Shown: positions 8,435 to 16,720 of the stretch, piece by piece
Numbering within the stretch: position 1 is the first letter of the stretch
Layout: every line of letters starts with the position of its first letter
From: Streptomyces sp. SirexAA-E
Lineage (GTDB): Bacteria; Actinomycetota; Actinomycetes; Streptomycetales; Streptomycetaceae
Assembly: GCF_000177195.2 (NCBI RefSeq)
Contig: NC_015953.1
Coordinates: 3,596,001-3,660,000, forward strand
Reading direction: 5' to 3'
Length of the DNA stretch: 64,000 nt
Program-made: the position numbers and the translations under genes
Notes under the pieces: model-generated
Seen by the model: only the letters and a program-made list of their open reading frames with translations
The model's database searches: none
Told to the model about the DNA's origin: nothing

Positions 8435-9226
8435 TCAGCGGCGCGGGGCGAGTCCCAGGCGGCGGTCCTTGAGCGCGGGGAACTGCTCCCGGACGGCGGC
8501 GGTCCTCGCCGGGTCGAACTCCACGGTGAGCACCTCCTCGTCCGCACCGGCCTCGGCGAGCACCTCGCCCCAGGGGTCGACGACGATGCTGTGTCCGGCC
8601 TGCTGGATCTCCGCGTGGGTGCCCGCCGAGCCGACGGCCAGGACGTACGCCTGGTTCTCCACGGCCCGGGCCTTCGCCAGCAGCGTCCAGTGCGAGCGGC
8701 GGCGCTCGGGCCAGCCGGCCACGACGACGAGGGTCTCGGCGCCCGCGTCGGCCAGCCCCCGGAACAGCTCCGGGAAACGGAGGTCATAGCAGGTGGCGAG
8801 GCCGAGCACGGTCTGCGGCAGGGCGACCGAGACGAGCTCCTCACCGGCGCCCATCATCACGGCCTCGCCCTTGTCGAAGCCGAAGCGGTGGATCTTGCGG
8901 TAGACGGCGGCGAGCCGGCCCTCGGGAGAGAAGACGAGCGAGGTGTTGTAGAGGGTGCCGTCCTCGCCCCGCTCGACGAACGAGCCCGCGTGCAGCCAGA
9001 CACCGGCCTCGGCGGCGGCCTTCGCCATCACGTCGTGCGTGGGTCCGAGCAGCGGCTCCGCCTCGGTGGCGAACTCGGTGTAGTTGAAGGCGCCGACCGG
9101 CCACAGCTCGGGAAGGACGACCAGGTCCGCCCCCCGCTGGTCGACGACTAGTGAAGCAGCGCGTTCCCTACGGGAATTGACCGATTCATCCGGGTTTACA
9201 GCGATCTGGATGAGGGAGGCGTGCAC
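8435..9226 (-). CDS. Carbon-nitrogen hydrolase (nitrilase/omega-amidase-like)
   Basis: 263-residue nitrilase-superfamily hydrolase. The catalytic triad is complete: Glu40 in VLPELW, Lys111 in VYRKIHRFGF, and Cys146 in ATCYDLRFPELF. The CYDLRFPE context fits the Nit/omega-amidase branch (deaminated-glutathione or 2-oxoglutaramate type amide hydrolysis) more than true nitrilases; the exact substrate cannot be fixed. It begins at GTG, 9224-9226, with GGACGGTGG upstream. It is convergent with the LURP-one gene and divergent from the maleylpyruvate isomerase family gene. Confidence 0.9.
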   Translation of the reverse strand: MHASLIQIAVNPDESVNSRRERAASLVVDQRGADLVVLPELWPVGAFNYTEFATEAEPLLGPTHDVMAKAAAEAGVWLHAGSFVERGEDGTLYNTSLVFSPEGRLAAVYRKIHRFGFDKGEAVMMGAGEELVSVALPQTVLGLATCYDLRFPELFRGLADAGAETLVVVAGWPERRRSHWTLLAKARAVENQAYVLAVGSAGTHAEIQQAGHSIVVDPWGEVLAEAGADEEVLTVEFDPARTAAVREQFPALKDRRLGLAPRR

Positions 9227-9409
9227 ACTACCACCGTCCTGGCAGGGGAGACGTCAACACCGGCCTACGATCGTCACACGAAAGCACTGCCGGGGTGCCT
9301 ACTCGCAGCGTAACTTAGGAGCCCCACGCAACCCGCCGTCAGTACCGGCCAGTCCGCCGGAACTACCTGCTCTTCAGCCCATGCACCGCAGAACCGCACG
9401 AGGGGTCCC

Positions 9410-10234
9410 GTGACCGTCCATCCCAGCCTCCAGACCTACGCCGATGCCTGGACCCACTCCATCGAGTCGATAGCCGAGCTGGTGAAGCCGCTCGTCGAGG
9501 GGGAGTGGAACCGACGTACGCCATGCCCGGGCTGGTCGGTGCGGGACATCGTCTCGCACGTCATCGGGATGGAGTGCGAACAGCTCGGCGATCCGCGTCC
9601 GATCCACTCGCTGCCGCGCGACCTCTACCACGTGCAGAACGACATCCAGCGCTACATGGAGATGCAGGTGGACGTCCGGCGCCACCACACGGCGCCGGAG
9701 ATGACCTCGGAGCTGGAGTACACGCTCATCCGCCGCATGCGTCAGCTGCGCAACGAGACGCGTGCCCCCGACACCATGGTGCGGGCGCCCCTCGGGACCG
9801 AGCAGACCCTGGAACTGGCGCTGCACATGCGGGCCTTCGACGTCTGGGTGCATGAGCAGGACCTGCGTACGTCGCTGGGTCAGCCGGGCAACCTGGACTC
9901 CCCCGGGGCGCTCGTCGCCCGGGACACCCTGCTGGCCGCGCTGCCCAAGGTCGTCGCGAAGGACGCGGGCGCTCCCCCGAATTCGGCCGTGGTCTTCGAC
10001 GTGCACGGCCCGGTCGAGTTCCTGCGCACGGTGCGGGTCGACGCCGAGGGGCGCGGTTCGGTCGACGGCGCGCCCTCGCTGGGGCCGGCGGCGACGCTGG
10101 TGATGGACTGGGAGACGTACTACCGACTGGCCTGCGGGCGGGTTCGGGCGCAGGCGGTGGAGGACCGGGTCAAGGTCGAGGGTGACCAGGACCTGGCCTC
10201 GGCGATCCTGCACCACTTCGCCGTCACGCCGTAG
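9410..10234 (+). CDS. Maleylpyruvate isomerase family mycothiol-dependent enzyme
   Basis: 274-residue DinB/MDMPI-fold protein. The N-terminal half shows TPCPGWSVRDIVSHVIGMECEQLG, with the conserved His of the metal site, and LHMRAFDVWVHEQDLR supplies the further His/Asp region at about residues 143-158. A C-terminal SCP2-like domain ends with DQDLASAILHHFAVTP. Members act as mycothiol-dependent isomerases or transferases; mycothiol is the actinobacterial thiol. The substrate here is not evident and no aromatic catabolic genes adjoin it. GTG start with GAGGGG 5 nt upstream. Confidence 0.88.
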   Translation: MTVHPSLQTYADAWTHSIESIAELVKPLVEGEWNRRTPCPGWSVRDIVSHVIGMECEQLGDPRPIHSLPRDLYHVQNDIQRYMEMQVDVRRHHTAPEMTSELEYTLIRRMRQLRNETRAPDTMVRAPLGTEQTLELALHMRAFDVWVHEQDLRTSLGQPGNLDSPGALVARDTLLAALPKVVAKDAGAPPNSAVVFDVHGPVEFLRTVRVDAEGRGSVDGAPSLGPAATLVMDWETYYRLACGRVRAQAVEDRVKVEGDQDLASAILHHFAVTP

Positions 10235-10296
10235 CCCCGGCGTGCCCGAGGGCCCTGGCGCGGGCCTGGGCCCCGGGGCGCGGTCCGGCCCTCACC

Positions 10297-11604
10297 TCAC
10301 GCGGGTACGTGCACGGCTTCCACCCGGCTGACCACGTGGTGGTCGCGTTCACGCGCCGTGGCGCGGGAGTGCAGACGCAGGATCTGGACGACGCCGAGCG
10401 CCTCCAGGACGAAGACCGAGGCGAACGCGATGCGGTAGTTGTCCCCCGTCGCGTCCAGCAGGACCCCGATCGCGAACAGCGTGGTCATCGAGGCGATGAA
10501 GCCGCCCATGTTGACGATCCCCGAGGCGGTGCCCTGGCGCTCCGGTGGATTGGCGGGCCGGCCGAAGTCGAAGCCGATCATCGAGGCCGGCCCGCAGGCT
10601 CCGAGCACCACGCACAGGGTGACCAGCAGCCCCATCGGCGCGTGGTCCCCGGGGTAGAAGATCGCGGAGGCCCAGAGCAGGGCCGTCATGGCCACCGTCC
10701 CGAGGGCGAGCGGGGCCCGTGCCGCGTGGTGCCGGGCGATGATCTGCCCGTAGACGAGCCCCACCACCATGTTGGAGAGCACCACCAGAGTGAGCAGCTC
10801 ACCGGCGGTCCCCCGGCTCAGCCCCTGCGCCTCGACCAGGAACGGCATGCCCCACAGCAGCAGGAAGACCATGCCGGGGAACTGGGTCGTGAAGTGCACC
10901 CACATCCCCAGCCGGGTGCCCGGTTCACGCCAGGAGGCCGCGATCTGCTTCCGCACGAACGCCGCTCCGGCGTGCTCGGCGGGCGGCGGTTCATGGCCCT
11001 CGGGGTGGTCCTTCAGGAAGAGCAGCATGACCACCAGCACCACCACACCCGCCAGCGAACTGCCGACGAAGGTGGTGGTCCAGCCGTAGCCGTGCAGCGC
11101 GCGGGCGATGACGAGCGTCGAGACGAGGTTGCCGGCCATCCCGAACAGGGCGGCGACCTGGCCGATCATGGGGCCGCGGCGGGCCGGGAACCAACGGGAG
11201 CCCAGCCGCAGGACACTGATGAAGGTCATCGCGTCCCCGCAGCCGAGCAGCGCGCGGGAGGCGAGCGCCATGCCGTACGAGGGGGAGAGCGCGAAGCCCA
11301 GTTGCCCCAGGGTGAAGAGCACGGCACCGAGCGCGAGGACCTTCTTGGTGCCGAGGCGGTCGACCATCAGGCCGACGGGTATCTGCATGCCCGCGTAGAC
11401 CAGCAGTTGGAGGATCGAGAACGTCGACAGGGCCGAGGCGTTGACGTCGAACCGGTCAGCGGCGTCGAGTCCGGCGACCCCCAGACTCGTACGGAAGATG
11501 ATGGCGACGAAGTAGACGGCGACACCGATGCCCCAGATCCAGACGGCACGCCGGCCGCCGGGCGGATCACCGGGCAGCGCCAGGCCGGGAGCGGCAGACG
11601 TCAT
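10297..11604 (-). CDS. Major facilitator superfamily transporter
   Basis: 435-residue protein with about 12 hydrophobic helices, an MFS-type signature between helices 2 and 3 (GLMVDRLGTKKVL), and a central cytoplasmic loop rich in charged residues (LKDHPEGHEPPPAEHAG). The fold resembles organic-anion or nitrate/sugar-phosphate permeases; substrate unknown. Its ATG overlaps the stop codon of the GntR gene as ATGA, so the two are translationally coupled and the transporter is the likely target of that regulator. Confidence 0.9.
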   Translation of the reverse strand: MTSAAPGLALPGDPPGGRRAVWIWGIGVAVYFVAIIFRTSLGVAGLDAADRFDVNASALSTFSILQLLVYAGMQIPVGLMVDRLGTKKVLALGAVLFTLGQLGFALSPSYGMALASRALLGCGDAMTFISVLRLGSRWFPARRGPMIGQVAALFGMAGNLVSTLVIARALHGYGWTTTFVGSSLAGVVVLVVMLLFLKDHPEGHEPPPAEHAGAAFVRKQIAASWREPGTRLGMWVHFTTQFPGMVFLLLWGMPFLVEAQGLSRGTAGELLTLVVLSNMVVGLVYGQIIARHHAARAPLALGTVAMTALLWASAIFYPGDHAPMGLLVTLCVVLGACGPASMIGFDFGRPANPPERQGTASGIVNMGGFIASMTTLFAIGVLLDATGDNYRIAFASVFVLEALGVVQILRLHSRATARERDHHVVSRVEAVHVPA

Positions 11605-12284
11605 CGGTCCTCACCCCGCACCAGCACCCTGACCCGGCTGACGTGGCGGCGCACGACCTGGGCGGCACCCTCCGCGTCACCGGACCGGATCGCGTCGAGC
11701 AGCTCACCGTGCTCCGTGATGTTGGCGGCGATCCTCCCGGGATGTGCCTCCATCACGGCGACACCCATCCGCAACTGACGGTCGCGGAGCTGGTCGTAGA
11801 GGCGCGAGAGGATCTCGTTGCCCGCGTGACGCACGATCTCGGCGTGGAAGCAGCGGTCCTTGACGGACACGGCGGCCAGATCCCCCTCCTCCGCGAGCTG
11901 CCGCTGCTCCTCCAGAAGCTGCTCCAGCCGGGCGATGAGCCGCGGAGAGGCGGGGACCGCCTTGCGGGCGGCGAACTCCTCGACCAGCAGCCGGGTCTCC
12001 ACCACGTCCGAGATCTCCTGCGCGGAGACGGCGAGCACCAGCGCGCCCTTCTTCGGGTAGAGCTTGATCAGCCCTTCGACCTCCAGGCGCAGCAGCGCCT
12101 CCCGTACGGGCGTGCGGGAGACCCCGACGGCCTCGGCGAGATCGCCCTCGGTGAGGAGCGTTCCGCCCTCGTAGCGGCGGTCCAGGACCGCTTCCTTGAT
12201 GTGGGTGTAGACCCGCTCGGCGGCGGGAGGACGCTTGGCGGGCGGCGGCGAGTGGGGGGCGGGGGCCGGAGGAGCAGCAGGCAT
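11601..12284 (-). CDS. GntR family (FadR subfamily) transcriptional regulator
   Basis: 227-residue regulator. After a Pro/Ala-rich N-terminus comes the winged helix (ERVYTHIKEAVLDRRYEGGTL, then AVGVSRTPVREALLRLEVEGLI, about residues 22-85). The C-terminal FCD effector domain (ETRLLVEEFAARKA, DRCFHAEIVRHAGN, HGELLDAIRSGDAEGA) carries the Asp/His metal-ligand pattern that often binds carboxylic acids. It is co-transcribed and overlaps (ATGA) with the MFS transporter, suggesting control of uptake of an organic acid. The ATG at 12282-12284 has no Shine-Dalgarno sequence, and AT-rich TTGTATCTATGC lies just upstream; leaderless translation is possible. Confidence 0.9.
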   Translation of the reverse strand: MPAAPPAPAPHSPPPAKRPPAAERVYTHIKEAVLDRRYEGGTLLTEGDLAEAVGVSRTPVREALLRLEVEGLIKLYPKKGALVLAVSAQEISDVVETRLLVEEFAARKAVPASPRLIARLEQLLEEQRQLAEEGDLAAVSVKDRCFHAEIVRHAGNEILSRLYDQLRDRQLRMGVAVMEAHPGRIAANITEHGELLDAIRSGDAEGAAQVVRRHVSRVRVLVRGEDR

Positions 12285-12531
12285 GCACACAGCATAGATA
12301 CAACAGGGACGCGCAGGTTCCCCACGTCCGGATTCTGGACCGCGGCGTCCCCGGCCGGGCAGCTTCCGGCCCGGCCGCCCTCCCTTCCGCCGGCAGATCT
12401 GGACGGATGCATCACCAAGCACCCGCACATTCACCCGTCCGTGTGTACAGCCTCCCGGCCGCCTCATGAGTCTCACCACTGAGCGCACCGCTCTGTGCGG
12501 GCGCCTGGCAGACACATTTGGAGCGTTGACC

Positions 12532-13431
12532 TTGATACACGGCATTACGGGCGCACGTCGCGCATCGGTCGCGACCGTGATCGCCCTGACGGCGGGAGCA
12601 CTGCTCGCGGGCGGGGCTTTCGCCTCCGGGGCCCAGGCCGCGGCACCGCCGACGCCCTCGATCACCGCCAAGGGCGGGTTCGTGATGAACAACGGCACGG
12701 CGAAGGCCCTGTACAGCAAGGCCGCCGACACCCGGCGTCCGACCGGTTCCACCACGAAGATAATGACCGCCAAGGTGGTGCTGGCCCAGAAGAACCTGAA
12801 TCTGGACTCCAAGGTCACGATCCAGAAGGCGTACAGCGACTACATCGTCTCCAAGAACGCCTCGTCGGCCCGGCTGATCGTCGGCGACAAGGTGACGGTG
12901 CGCCAGCTCCTGTACGGCCTCATGCTGCCGTCCGGCTGTGACGCGGCCTACGCGCTCGCCGACAAGTTCGGTTCCGGCAGCACCCGCGCGGCCCGCGTGA
13001 AGTCCTTCATCGGCAAGATGAACGCGAGCGCCAAGAGCCTCGGTCTGAAGAACACGCACTTCGACTCGTTCGACGGCATCGGCAGCGGCTCGAACTACTC
13101 GACCCCGCGCGACCTGACGAAGCTCGCGAGCAACGCGATGAAGAACTCCACGTTCCGCACCGTCGTGAAGACGAAGTCGACGAAGCAGAAGGTCACGACC
13201 AAGAGCGGCGGCTACCGCTACATGGCGTGGGACAACACCAACCCGCTGCTGGGCGGTTACAGCGGCGCGATCGGGGTCAAGACCGGCTCGGGACCGACCG
13301 CCAAGTACTGCCTGGTCTTCGCCGCGACCCGGAACGGCAAGACGGTCATCGGCACGGTGCTGACGTCGTCCTCGGTGAGCTCCCGGACGAGCGACGCGAA
13401 GAAGCTGCTGGACTACGGGTTCAAGAAGTAG
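12532..13431 (+). CDS. K15-type DD-transpeptidase (S11/S12-like low-molecular-weight PBP)
   Basis: 299-residue secreted penicillin-binding protein acting on D-Ala-D-Ala peptidoglycan stems. Motifs are S73-T-T-K76 in PTGSTTKIMTA, S134-G-C136 in MLPSGCDAAYALADK, and K250-T-G in GVKTGSGP. Cys in place of Asn in the second motif is the hallmark of the Streptomyces K15 DD-transpeptidase, and the spacing of the three motifs agrees with that enzyme. A signal peptide (ATVIALTAGALLAGGAFASGAQA) ends near residue 37. TTG at 12532 is chosen because GGAG lies 8 nt upstream; an in-frame ATG at 12466 would give an unusually long n-region. Bidirectional terminator follows. Confidence 0.93.
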   Translation: MIHGITGARRASVATVIALTAGALLAGGAFASGAQAAAPPTPSITAKGGFVMNNGTAKALYSKAADTRRPTGSTTKIMTAKVVLAQKNLNLDSKVTIQKAYSDYIVSKNASSARLIVGDKVTVRQLLYGLMLPSGCDAAYALADKFGSGSTRAARVKSFIGKMNASAKSLGLKNTHFDSFDGIGSGSNYSTPRDLTKLASNAMKNSTFRTVVKTKSTKQKVTTKSGGYRYMAWDNTNPLLGGYSGAIGVKTGSGPTAKYCLVFAATRNGKTVIGTVLTSSSVSSRTSDAKKLLDYGFKK

Positions 13432-13447
13432 CCGACGGCCGTACGGA

Positions 13448-13493
13448 GGAGGGGCCCGGCCCGCGCACTCGCTTGCGCGGACCGGGCCCCTCC
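13448..13493. terminator. Bidirectional terminator between transpeptidase and DUF397 gene
   Basis: GGAGGGGCCCGG pairs perfectly with CCGGGCCCCTCC, with an inner GCGCA/TGCGC stem. It sits between the convergent transpeptidase and DUF397 genes and can serve both strands. Confidence 0.85.
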
Positions 13494-13500
13494 GTCGCGC

Positions 13501-13683
13501 CTACGGCTGCCGGCGCAGGTCGGCCGTGAAGGCGTCCCAGGCGGCGGGGGTGACGGTGACGTGCGGGCCGCCGGGCCGCTTGGAGTCGCGGACGGCGACG
13601 GTACGGGGGATGTTGCGGGCTACTTCGACGCACTCGCCGTTGCCGCTGCTGTAGCTGGACTTGACGAACTCGAAGTGGGGCAC
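13501..13683 (-). CDS. DUF397 domain small protein
   Basis: 60-residue protein with the DUF397 signature FEFVKSSYSSGNGECVEVARN and the end HVTVTPAAWDAFTADL. The GTG start at 13681-13683 is fixed by AAGGAG 8 nt upstream, lying inside the end of the XRE gene. DUF397 proteins are actinobacterial partners of XRE/DUF5753 regulators and are thought to counteract or modulate them; BldB- and WhiJ-associated loci are the known context. Here the order XRE then DUF397, with a divergent ATPase, is the classical arrangement. Confidence 0.9.
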   Translation of the reverse strand: MPHFEFVKSSYSSGNGECVEVARNIPRTVAVRDSKRPGGPHVTVTPAAWDAFTADLRRQP

Positions 13684-13685
13684 GA

Positions 13686-14564
13686 CTACAACTCCTTGCG
13701 AATACGCTCCATCAGAGCGATGGAATCGCGGGGAGCGAGTCCGCTTCGAGCAATGCGGCCGAACGTGACATTGTGACGCGCGGCGTCCGTCTCGCTCTCC
13801 AGCCACAGCGTAGACGAAGTCGTGTCCATGTAAACCACGTCCAAAGCACCGGGTTCGGCGAACGATACGACGCTGAATGCGCTGGTCATGCCCGGATGCG
13901 ACCCCGCGAGGAACGGGACAACCTGCACCGTGACATTTGGCTCAGCGGCAGCCTCGATGAGACGTGCCAATTGCGCACGCATCACCTCACGGCCACCGAC
14001 CAGTTGACGGAGGGCCCCTTCTCCGACGATCGCCCACAGGGCGAGCGGGTTGGCGTCCCCCAGACGCGCCTGCCGGGCGATCTTCGCCTCGACAAAGCGC
14101 TCGATCTCCTCCGGGTCGTCCCACTCCGCGTTACCGACCGCGAGCGCCCGCGCGTAGTCCGGGGTCTGTAGGAGCCCAGGCACGAAGGCCACCTGCCAGG
14201 TCCTGACGGCCGTCGCGATGTCTTCGAGCGCAACGTATTCGACCAGCGAGCGCAGCTCCGGATACTGGTTCCACCAGCCTTTCGCCTTACGGCGCTCGCG
14301 GTCCAGCCGTGCCACCTCCAGCAGGCGACCGACAAGCTTCGCGTCATCGACACCGTAGAACTCGCAGAGAGTACGGATGTCCGGGTCCCTCATCGGGACC
14401 CACCCCCGTTCCATCTTCACGATCTTCGAGTTGGTCGCGCTGATGACCTGGGCCGCCTCCTGCTGCGTCTTCCCGGACGCATCCCGCAGACGCAGCAGCT
14501 CACTACCGAGCCTGCGTGCCAGGACAGTTGACGACCGATTACCTTGCCGCGTCGCTCCGTTCAC
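13686..14564 (-). CDS. XRE family regulator with DUF5753 domain (WhiJ/AbaA-cluster type)
   Basis: About 292 residues. The N-terminal helix-turn-helix is LGSELLRLRDASGKTQQEAAQVISATNSKIVKMERG; the long C-terminal DUF5753 domain follows (WQVAFVPGLLQTPDYARAL, VGEGALRQLVGG, VQVVPFLAGSHPGMTSAFSVVSF, and VYMDTTSSTLWLE). The family regulates development and antibiotic production in Streptomyces together with a DUF397 partner. GTG at 14562-14564 is preferred because an upstream TTG (14648) would place the palindromic GGGGACACTTGTCCCC inside the coding region; this is not certain. It is two bases from, and co-transcribed with, the DUF397 gene. Confidence 0.88.
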   Translation of the reverse strand: MNGATRQGNRSSTVLARRLGSELLRLRDASGKTQQEAAQVISATNSKIVKMERGWVPMRDPDIRTLCEFYGVDDAKLVGRLLEVARLDRERRKAKGWWNQYPELRSLVEYVALEDIATAVRTWQVAFVPGLLQTPDYARALAVGNAEWDDPEEIERFVEAKIARQARLGDANPLALWAIVGEGALRQLVGGREVMRAQLARLIEAAAEPNVTVQVVPFLAGSHPGMTSAFSVVSFAEPGALDVVYMDTTSSTLWLESETDAARHNVTFGRIARSGLAPRDSIALMERIRKEL

Positions 14565-14615
14565 CGCATCAGTGTCCCGCCTCCCGGATCCAGTCGTCGA
14601 CCACGCTCCCCCATT

Positions 14616-14631
14616 GGGGACACTTGTCCCC
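14616..14631. promoter_or_regulatory. Palindromic operator between XRE regulator and divergent ATPase gene
   Basis: GGGGACACTTGTCCCC has perfect 7-bp arms (GGGGACA/TGTCCCC) around CT. It lies 52 bp before the proposed XRE start and 170 bp before the ATPase start, as expected for an autoregulatory operator of the XRE protein. Binding is inferred from position. Confidence 0.55.
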
Positions 14632-14800
14632 GTTTCACTTGCACCCAACTCACGAGGTCGCTACGTTCAGCACGCACCCGCTCGCTCAGCGGAACCGAAC
14701 GGCGGAAGTGCACCGCCCTGCCCTGCTCCGGGCCGCCCCCGGCCCCCACACCGCAGGCCCCGGCATCGCCACCGCCCGCACCCCACGGAGGCACGCGTCC

Positions 14801-15310
14801 ATGACCGCAGCCCAGGAAATCCCCGCACCCGACCCCGTCCTCCGCCGGGACCGGCTCGACTACACCCCCACCTCACGCAGCGTGTCCCTCTGCCGGCACC
14901 GGGCCGCCCGGCTCGTCGCGCAGTGGGGGCACCCGGAACTGGCCTGTGACACCGCGCTGCTGGTCAGCGAGTTGGCGACGAACGCCCTGCTGCACGGCTC
15001 GCTGCGGGGCCGCCTCTTCCGCGTGGAGTTGACCCTCACCGCGGCCACGCTCCGGATCGCGGTGAGTGATCCACGCGGGGAGCGGCTGCCGGGGCTGCGG
15101 GCGGCGGCGGACGACGAGTGCTACGGGCGGGGCCTCGTGGTCGTGGCGCAGCTCGCCGACGACTGGGGCGTCGAGCCGCGTGCCGTGGGCAAGACGGTCT
15201 ACGCCGAACTCTCCCTGCGGCGACCGGCGCCGGACATGGCGATGGGCCCGCACGCCCTCCGCGCGGGCCCACCCGTCACACCTACCGCCGGGGCCGTCAG
15301 GCCCAGGTGA
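14801..15310 (+). CDS. ATP-binding anti-sigma-factor-like protein (HATPase, RsbW-type)
   Basis: 169-residue GHKL ATPase of the RsbW/AbaA-associated group. The N box is LLVSELATNALLHG (about residues 52-65), the G1 box is VSDPRGERLPG, and the G2 region is YGRGLVVVAQLADDWGVE. Such single-domain proteins can act as anti-sigma or serine-kinase switch proteins. The start is supported by GGAGG 10 nt upstream. It is divergent from the XRE/DUF397 pair, giving the three-gene module known from abaA/whiJ-like loci. Its 3' end overlaps the convergent bkdC end by 14 bp. Confidence 0.88.
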   Translation: MTAAQEIPAPDPVLRRDRLDYTPTSRSVSLCRHRAARLVAQWGHPELACDTALLVSELATNALLHGSLRGRLFRVELTLTAATLRIAVSDPRGERLPGLRAAADDECYGRGLVVVAQLADDWGVEPRAVGKTVYAELSLRRPAPDMAMGPHALRAGPPVTPTAGAVRPR

Positions 15311-16709
15311 TCAACCGCTTCGGCTGTTCCAGGATCGCCGCGACGTCCGCGAGGACCTTGGAGCCGAGCTCGCCGTCGACCAGTCGGTGGTCGAACGACA
15401 ACGCCAGCGTGGTCACCTGACGCGGCTTCACCTTGCCCTTGTGGACCCACGGCTGGAGCTTGATGGCGCCGACCGCGAGGATCGCCGACTCGCCGGGGTT
15501 GAGGATCGGCGTGCCGGTGTCGACACCGAAGACGCCGACGTTGGTGATGGTCACCGTGCCGCCCGCCATGGCGGCGGGGGACGTCCGGCCCTCGCGGGCG
15601 GTGGAGACCAGCTCGCCCAGGGCCCCGGCCAGCTCCGGGAGGGTCTTCTCGTGCGCGTCCTTGATGTTCGGCACGATCAGGCCGCGCGGGGTGGCCGCGG
15701 CGATGCCCAGGTTGACGTAGTGCTTCTGGACGATCTCCTGGGCAGCCTCGTCCCAGGCGGCGTTGACGGCCGGGTTGCGCTTGATCGCGACCAGGAGGGC
15801 CTTGGCGATGATGAGGAGCGGGTTGACCCGCACCCCCGCCATGTCCTTGTCCTCCTTGAGCTCCGCCACCAGCTTCATCGTGCGCGTCACGTCGACGGTG
15901 ACGAACTCGGTGACGTGCGGCGCGGTGAAGGCGCTGCCGACCATGGCCTGGGCGATGGCCTTGCGTACGCCCTTGACCGGGATGCGGGTCTCCCGGGCGC
16001 CCTGGGCGGCTGCCGGGGCGGGGCTCACGGCCGCTGCCGGCTCCTCGACGGCGGGCGCGGGCTGCTCGGGCGTGGCCGGGGTGGCGGCCGCGTGGACGTC
16101 GTCGCGGGTGATGATGCCGCCCTCGCCGGTCGGGGTGACCGTGGCGAGGTCGATCCCGAGGTCCTTGGCCAGCTTGCGCACCGGCGGCTTGGCCAGCGGC
16201 CTGCCCTCCGGCACCGGCGAAGGGGCGGGGGCCACGGGGGCGCGGCCGTTCAGCTCGGCCTGGACCGCGGCGGCGGCCGGGCCGGGGACCTCGGCGCCCT
16301 TGCGGGCCCGCCGCTTGGTGGAGCTCTCGGCCACGCCGTACCCGACGAGCACCGGCTGGCGGCCCTTGGGGGCCTCCTCGGCCTCGGGCTCCGGTACGGC
16401 CTCCTGCACGGGTTCCGGTTCGGCCGGGGCGTCACCGCTGCCGGGCGCCACGTCCACCGCGATGATCACCTCGCCGACGTCGACGGTGGTGCCCTCGGGA
16501 AAGCGCAGCTCGTGCACGACCCCGTCGAACGGGATCGGCAGCTCGACCGCGGCCTTGGCCGTCTCGACCTCGCACACCACCTGGCCGTCGGTCACGGTGT
16601 CGCCGGGCTGGACGAACCACTTGAGGATTTCGGCCTCGGTCAGTCCTTCGCCCACATCGGGCATCTTGAACTCACGGAAGCGAGCAGACGTTTCGGTCAT
16701 CGTCGTCAC
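15297..16709 (-). CDS. bkdC: Branched-chain 2-oxoacid dehydrogenase E2 (cluster 1)
   Basis: 470-residue dihydrolipoamide acyltransferase, core of the branched-chain 2-oxoacid dehydrogenase complex that turns Val/Leu/Ile oxoacids into acyl-CoA primers. The N-terminal lipoyl domain (FKMPDVGEGLTEAEI, lipoylated Lys in VETAKAAVE at about residue 53) is followed by an Ala/Pro linker, an E1/E3-binding domain (PPVRKLAKDLGIDL), and a catalytic domain with LSFDHRLVDGE near the C-terminus (HxxxDG). Third gene of a three-gene operon, starting 11 bp after bkdB ends. GTG start with GGAG 7 nt upstream. No E3 gene is present in the window. Confidence 0.95.
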   Translation of the reverse strand: MTTMTETSARFREFKMPDVGEGLTEAEILKWFVQPGDTVTDGQVVCEVETAKAAVELPIPFDGVVHELRFPEGTTVDVGEVIIAVDVAPGSGDAPAEPEPVQEAVPEPEAEEAPKGRQPVLVGYGVAESSTKRRARKGAEVPGPAAAAVQAELNGRAPVAPAPSPVPEGRPLAKPPVRKLAKDLGIDLATVTPTGEGGIITRDDVHAAATPATPEQPAPAVEEPAAAVSPAPAAAQGARETRIPVKGVRKAIAQAMVGSAFTAPHVTEFVTVDVTRTMKLVAELKEDKDMAGVRVNPLLIIAKALLVAIKRNPAVNAAWDEAAQEIVQKHYVNLGIAAATPRGLIVPNIKDAHEKTLPELAGALGELVSTAREGRTSPAAMAGGTVTITNVGVFGVDTGTPILNPGESAILAVGAIKLQPWVHKGKVKPRQVTTLALSFDHRLVDGELGSKVLADVAAILEQPKRLITWA

Positions 16710-16720
16710 GACCCCTCTCC

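Noticed and set aside
14516..14800. N-terminal extension of the ATPase gene from 14516
   Set aside because: It would cover the palindromic operator and adds no conserved residues; ATG 14801 has a good ribosome site.
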